Of a DNA stretch of 64,000 nucleotides, positions 58,805-64,000 are shown in pieces. The notes under the pieces were generated by a model that saw only the letters and a list, made by a program, of their open reading frames with translations, made no database searches and was not told the origin of the DNA. Position 1 is the first letter of the stretch, and each line of letters begins with the position of its first letter. Source of the stretch: Gaeumannomyces sp. JS-464 (lineage: Eukaryota; Ascomycota; Sordariomycetes; Magnaporthales; Magnaporthaceae); the NCBI GenBank assembly GCA_002197995.1, contig NGZR01000001.1, positions 10,664,001 to 10,728,000 of the forward strand, read 5' to 3'. The position numbers were made by a program, and so were the translations under genes.

Positions 58805-60003
58805 TTACTTGCCTACCACGTGAACCAGCCTCGATGTCGCTCTTTTGGCCGTCATCGCCTCCCTCCAGGTGGCGGTCGTTTTGAAACCCGGACGAAGCCC
58901 TAGATCGGCGCCCGAGGCAGTCCCGGACTGAACCCGAATCGTGGTCATGCGCAAAACGTTCATGGTTTTGGGTGACGACTCCGGCGCCTCCTCGTCGTCG
59001 ATGAGCTCGAACCCTGCCGAGCCGCGGCGGAGCGTGCTGGGGCCTCCTCCGGCCGCGTCGCGCTCGTGGGGTGGTCGGAACCGTCGTGGACCGCCTCTTC
59101 CCGCTCCCGTAGTTGTACTGGTCGGCGTAATGTTGGCCTGGCTCCGGGACCGCAGGAGCGGCCGGAGCGAGGGCAGACAGGCGATGACGACGCAAATAGT
59201 GCAGTCGAGCGCGCTCCACAGCGTTACGGTGCTAAGGGACAGGCCGTCGGGCTGACCGCCTCTCGACCTCGACGAAGCGGGCAAGGCAGAAGACATGTTG
59301 ATGATGCCGAGCAGGAACGTGCAGCAGATGCCCACCTTATGGCGCGCCGGAGCTGTAGCGCGTGCAGAAAGAGCCACGGCACGCAGAAGATGAGGACGTC
59401 GCCCGTGAAGTGCAGCGCCCAGCCGATCTCAAACGAGGTGCGGCCAAAGAGGCGGGGGCAGGTGGCGCCTTCGATCGACCAGTACAGCCAAGGCGGGAAG
59501 CATCCGAAAAGGTGGTAGCAGATGGAGACGATGAAGGCGGCGACGCAATAACCCGTGACGGCCCATAAAATCATGCGGCGTTTTTTCATAAACGGGGGGA
59601 TAAGCTGGAAAAGGGTGGCGAGGAGGGCGGCTTTGCAGAAGTAGAACGTCATGTAAAAAGGAAAGGTGCTGGCCCAGAAAATCTGTTGTTTTGCCCAAAA
59701 TATTAGGGATTCGTGCGCAGTTCCGCTCTTTAGAGTAAGCCGTAGGTGTTTTATTACCTTCAACATCATAATCATGTCCTCGGGCGAACCCTCCCAACGG
59801 GTCAGCGCCGTATCGATATGGGGTTCGAGGGCACCCATATGGGCAAAGTAAGTGTCGCATGCTGCCGATGCGATGGAGCAAATCCAGGCCAAAACCATGA
59901 GGATATCACTGATCCACAACGAGCGACGCTGAATTTTAAGCCGCAACCATAGTCGCGCCCCGATGATTAGCGCGGCGGTGGTTATCAAGCCCCACTCGAA
60001 CAC
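58805..60003 (-). pseudogene. SAT4/fungal-rhodopsin-type integral membrane protein, frameshifted
   Basis: A seven-helix PTH11-like family protein of the plasma membrane. From 60003 the frame reads FEWGLITTAALIIGARLWLR, SLWISDILMVLAWICS, an extracellular segment, FCKAALLATLFQLIPPFMKK, WAVTGYCVAAFIVSICYHL, SIEGATCPRLFGRTSFEIGW and DVLIFCVPWLFLHALQL. A frame change at about 59345 is needed to enter the second frame with KVGICCTFLLGIINMSSALP and VVIACLPSLRPLLRSRSQ, the last helix and cytosolic tail of the family, ending VHVVGK at 58805. No good start codon precedes FEWG; a short first exon may lie upstream (an AG acceptor precedes CCACGACCTGCAG) or be lost. It may act as a receptor-like protein; ligand unknown. 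Confidence 0.78.
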
Positions 60004-63000
60004 CTGCAGGTCGTGGCTGTGTAAGTAACTATTAGATTTTCATGCACCGCGCCGCTCCCGTCGAAACTGCGAACTTTCCGTTTCGGGTGAGCTTCGAACC
60101 AGCGTTTTGCCCATCCAAACACGAGAAGGTTTGGAGAATGAGATCTACCTCGCCAAAAGCCGGAGCCAGATGGGGCGTAGACAAAGGGATCCTTACCATA
60201 ACAACCGTGGTGCCTGGGCCGGGCTTCATAATTGGCTACCGTCCGATTGGAAATACTGTATGTTTTGCTTTATAACTTGCGGTGGCCGAAACGGGCATGC
60301 CATGGATCGAACTCCTTTAGGTTTGATCTTGTGGCCATCCTTTTTAAGATATATTCTACATGCGAGCCAGCTGTCGCAATTCACCGCTAGTCTGCTTTTG
60401 GGTAAGCTTTTTGCAGGCTGTTCGTTTTCAGGTTCGCAAGCAGATTTCAGGGGGTTGGCGTATGCAGTAGCTATGCGCCATGATTCATTCACCTTCGACT
60501 ATCAATGCAGGCATGCGGGTTTTATTTTTATTTATTTTTCGCTAGGAAGACGTGGAAATTTAAAGAAGTCGAAGTCGGGCGACAGGAGCCGATCTGGCAG
60601 GGATTAACCTTCACTCTGGACGAACGCCACTAACGACATGCAAGTAACGCTGGCGCCAAGCTTGGCTTACAAGCAGTTCTCTTGCCACCTCATCCCGGCA
60701 AGTGCCGGCGCTTTTCCCCAACCGTCCAGTATTTGAAGAGCGGCCCAGTTGTGGCTTGAACTAAGGCCGCCGCGGCGCTTGGTATTAATATCACGTATGG
60801 GGCTTCCCTGCAAATAGGACCAGTCAAGCGTCCCTAACAACTCCCACAGCTTCCCCTGATCGGGGGAAGCCGTTAGCCCTCCGCCGGGGCCACCGGCGGC
60901 TAGACCCCATAGAAGTGGTCGCGATGGCGCGCAATGACTTGAAATCGTGGTCCGCTATGCTCCAAGAAGGGGGAGCCAGCATCAGCCGCAAACCCCCTTC
61001 GGAAATACACTAATAGTCGTAACGGGCGGAGTCATCGTCCTGCTCGGAGCCCAGCCAAGCCAGGCAGCGCCCGCAGGAGCTGGAGTTTAGCCTGCATCCT
61101 GGCTCACTTCGCTAGCGTACTCAAGTCCGCGTCTGTTTGATTGATTCAAACCGCGTCCCAACCGGATTAACCGGATTGTTCCGTGTGCGCCAGCCTCAAG
61201 CCAGAGCCGTCGCAGGGTCAGGGCCAGGTTCGTCGATCTGCCGCAATGAAGTACGGGTTCGCCCCAAACGAAGGACAGCGCCTCGTATTGCCGGTCCAGC
61301 GGCCAGCTCCAAGTGCCCCAGCTCGCCTCGGAGTGGGGCAGTTGAATCCACGGCCGGCAGAACCAGAGCAGGCATGTTTCTCAGTCGCGTTGTCCAGCTT
61401 ACTGGACTGGGACGTCGAAACCATTCGCTCCTTATCATGTCCGCCCATGCGTCGCATGTGTAAGTGATGCGAAGGACTCGGCGTCACGAAGAAAGGGGAG
61501 GGGGAAATGCCACTGCCAGCCGCAATTAAAGCTTGATCACGCAATCCCTCCATGCTGCAGGGGCGCACTTGGAGGGCAGATGTTTACCAGAAACATTACG
61601 CGTTAGTTTTTATTGTATACAATCTTAACACTACTGGGAGGTCCGGGCCAAATGCCCTTAAGCCAGTCTACCATTCTCCAGTTGGCCCTTTTGATTAGGT
61701 AAGCGTGGCTTAATTGTGGCGGATGGGCAGCGCCCTAGTGGAGGGAGAGTAGGATTTTGGTTATGTTGCTGCAGGATTTTGCATGTGCCAAACATTAATT
61801 AATTACCGTACACATATACGGCGACGTTTGGCGGATTTCGGGCAGAAGATGATTTTTATTGCCAGGCACGGCAGGCGGGTTGCATGCATCCGGCACCGTT
61901 TCGCCGGCCACTGATGTTGCTCCCCAGGCCGGACGATGGCAGCCACTCCCGGACAATATATGCACGCGGTGAGGGGCTGCCGGTTAATCGAAGCAAAATG
62001 ACGGGATGACAACATGCGACGCCGTCAGACGAGCAGTCACTGGGGCACAACTCCCGCAGGGACTAGGACAGTATAACAGCGGGAAAGACGTCCTCTTGGT
62101 TTTTGGGGGAAGCGTTCGTCGTGTCTCACTACACGCCACCTTTCGGACTCTCTCATACTGGGCCGGCCATGCCCACTCTCGCCCGTCTTTAAGTCAGCCC
62201 CACCAGGACAGCTTGTATATGTGCCGTAACGAGGGGCCAAAGCCATCAGTCAGGAGTCCCACGAATGCAGTATTGTAGTAACGCGGTGAGCATATACTTA
62301 CCGGACAGAATCTAACCAGCACAATCCCCCCTCCAGTTGCAAGTGGTAGCACCCGGCGCGGAGTTAAAAATCCCAACAAGTCGCTCAAGGGCAATCCTAG
62401 CCCAAGCCGCTGCTAATTCCCACCAGTGCCCCGACTGTTTCGAGGACTGTGCAACCCCTGGAAAGCAGGCCCGGGTTGCATAAGAACCGAGCCGCAACTG
62501 CTCGGCGCGAAGGCTCCTGCCGGGTCATGCCGGTAATTTCCTTGTCCGCGCCCCAGAGCTTCAAACCCTTGGCGCCGCTTCCACTCATCTCGCGGGGGGC
62601 GATCACCAATAGTTCTTTCTTTGCTTTCAAAGCGACGTGCGCACGTACAACGTGCAGGATGTGGCCTTTAATGGACAAGTCCTTTAAAGCAGAGGATAAT
62701 AGATAAATGATTTCATGGTAGACACCGAGGAGGCGAGAGCCAGCGAAGACGAGGTCGCTCGCGGAAAGCACGTGCGCCGCCATTACGTCCTCGGGCTCCT
62801 GTACCTGGTTAGACAGCCTGATCGCAATCCCTTTTATTAGCTTTGCTTGGCCCGGGCGTGACGGGGACCGGCCGCAGCGATCCTCGGCCTGGCCGCCGGC
62901 TTGACGGCCAAGGTGAAAGTCGCGGCCGCGGCTAAGGCGAGCCATGCTGGCCTTCTGTTCGGGTACAGCTCCACCAGCCGCACCTTTGGGTTCGCACACA

Positions 63001-64000
63001 ACCTTACCCAGGCCTCGGCCAGGTTCCTGGGCACCGCCACTTGCACCGCCGTCCTTACCGGCCTCGGTCGGCGCTGTCGCTTACTCCACCCCTTGAAAGT
63101 ATGTCTTCGGCTTCATCCGTTGGTTCGTGAGCAAGGTCGTCCAGAGCGTCTGGGACTGGTTCTGGAACTTGGTCTGGAGCTGGTTCAGCTGGTTCGACAC
63201 GTGGGTCAAGTTCAAGTTTGGCAATCTCCCTCCTGCTCCACCTAGGATTTGATGTGAAGGCAAGCGGCGGCAGCTTCGAGATTTTGGTATAACTGTCACG
63301 GGAAGGTCAGGCACTGAGACAATGCTATACTATATCGTCAATTGTCGCTCAAACCATAAGTCATAAGTGGGAGACTGCTCCTATTGATTGTCATTGCGCG
63401 GGAGCGCTCCTTAGGCAGGGCAACGACGAGCAACTTGGTTTTAACGATCTCAAGCAAGTCGCCTAGTGGGGGTATCGAGCTGGCAGTAGGGATCCGTGGC
63501 CATGTGGGTCATCCAGCCCCGGGGTACCTCGTTTACGACGACACCCATGTCCCCCGCCACAACCCTGCCGGACAGACGACAGGTGTGAGCCTTTGCTTAT
63601 CTAGCTATGGGCTTGGTAATCCTTTAATGGCATCGACCATATATGTGAAAGTGGGCGGCTCGAAAGAGTTTTTGGAGCTCTGACCGCGGCTGTGTTCGAA
63701 AAGGCAGGATCCGAGCACCGCGCCGCCATCTTTAAGCCCTTTAGCCGGCACCATAAGGCTAGAGGTTGTAAAACTTGCGCCTACTTTTGCCATGCCGCCG
63801 AGTTTATATGACTGGCCCTACACCATCAACAGTGGATGACGTCGGTGGGGGTCGCGTTAAAAAAAAAAACAAAAAAAAAAACGAACAGCAAATCCCTGCT
63901 TAAATCGCCGGAATGAAAGGTTCAATTACGACGTACCCAATTGCACAGGGGGATCTCGTCCTAGGGCCGAGCGTGGTGGCCGTGTGAGCAGGATGTTCTT
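60004..64000. other. Four kilobases without a recognisable gene
   Basis: GC content recovers, but I find no domain on either strand. The longest frame (62397-62999 -, 200 codons; contains VMAAHVLSASDLVFAGSRLL and LKDLSIKGHILHVVRAHVAL) is mildly protein-like and could be an unidentified gene fragment. A mostly-A run lies at 63860-63881. No tRNA, rRNA, telomere repeat or LTR pair seen. Confidence 0.4.

Noticed and set aside
62397..62999. 200-codon minus-strand frame as a gene
   Set aside because: No recognisable domain, no intron or promoter support, and competing frames on the other strand; kept only as a note under the 60-64 kb stretch.
1..64000. CRISPR array, prokaryotic operon or telomere repeat
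   Set aside because: No regularly spaced short repeats, no ribosome-binding-site-led gene strings and no TTAGGG runs; spliceosomal introns show the DNA is eukaryotic.

Overview
The window is nuclear DNA of a filamentous ascomycete (Pezizomycotina, most likely Sordariomycetes). Evidence: short 50-70 bp GT-AG introns, a Zn(II)2Cys6/fungal_trans regulator, an ACS-type MFS permease, a SAT4/rhodopsin-type membrane protein, and fungal Tad, Ty3/Gypsy, Ty1/Copia and Fot1/pogo transposons carrying C-to-T/G-to-A (RIP-type) mutation. It has three zones: a GC-rich gene zone (1-25.5 kb), a very AT-rich transposon nest (25.6-57.8 kb) and a poorly coding GC-recovered zone (57.8-64 kb).

Gene zone. A large uncharacterised soluble protein (622-4318 +) converges on a glycosylated membrane protein (4339-6294 -), with stop codons 20 bp apart. 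Then come a GPI-anchored fasciclin-domain protein (7703-8822 +), a GMC oxidoreductase (9097-10685 -), a cytochrome P450 (11662-13524 +), a protein with cytidine-deaminase-like zinc motifs (13614-15005 -), a secreted subtilase (15330-18070 -), a Zn2Cys6 regulator (18302-20838 -), an MFS permease (21471-23350 +) and a DHDPS-family aldolase (24358-25293 +). The six genes from fasciclin to subtilase plus the MFS permease are recognisable end to end but broken by many small indels. The membrane protein and the aldolase are clean. Either a secretome/oxidoreductase island is decaying beside heterochromatin, or the assembly holds uncorrected one-base gaps. No PKS, NRPS or terpene-synthase core is present.

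Transposon nest. The insertion order can be read from target-site duplications. A Tad-type LINE (minus strand) was entered by a chromodomain Ty3/Gypsy element (30355-48778, TSD AACGG). That element was in turn entered by a Ty1/Copia element (35392-42986, TSD AAAGC), a Fot1/pogo DNA transposon (44893-46754, TA) and a short LTR element that carries only a Gag-like gene (31497-33162, TSD GGGTT). A second Gypsy element (about 49.6-57.75 kb) carries a strongly mutated second copy of the short element (51479-53145, TSD GCTTT). All four reverse transcriptases have one catalytic Asp changed to Asn.

Right zone. A degraded minus-strand ORF of unknown family (57.79-58.65 kb) is followed by a frameshifted SAT4-like membrane protein (58805-60003 -) and 4 kb in which I recognise no gene.
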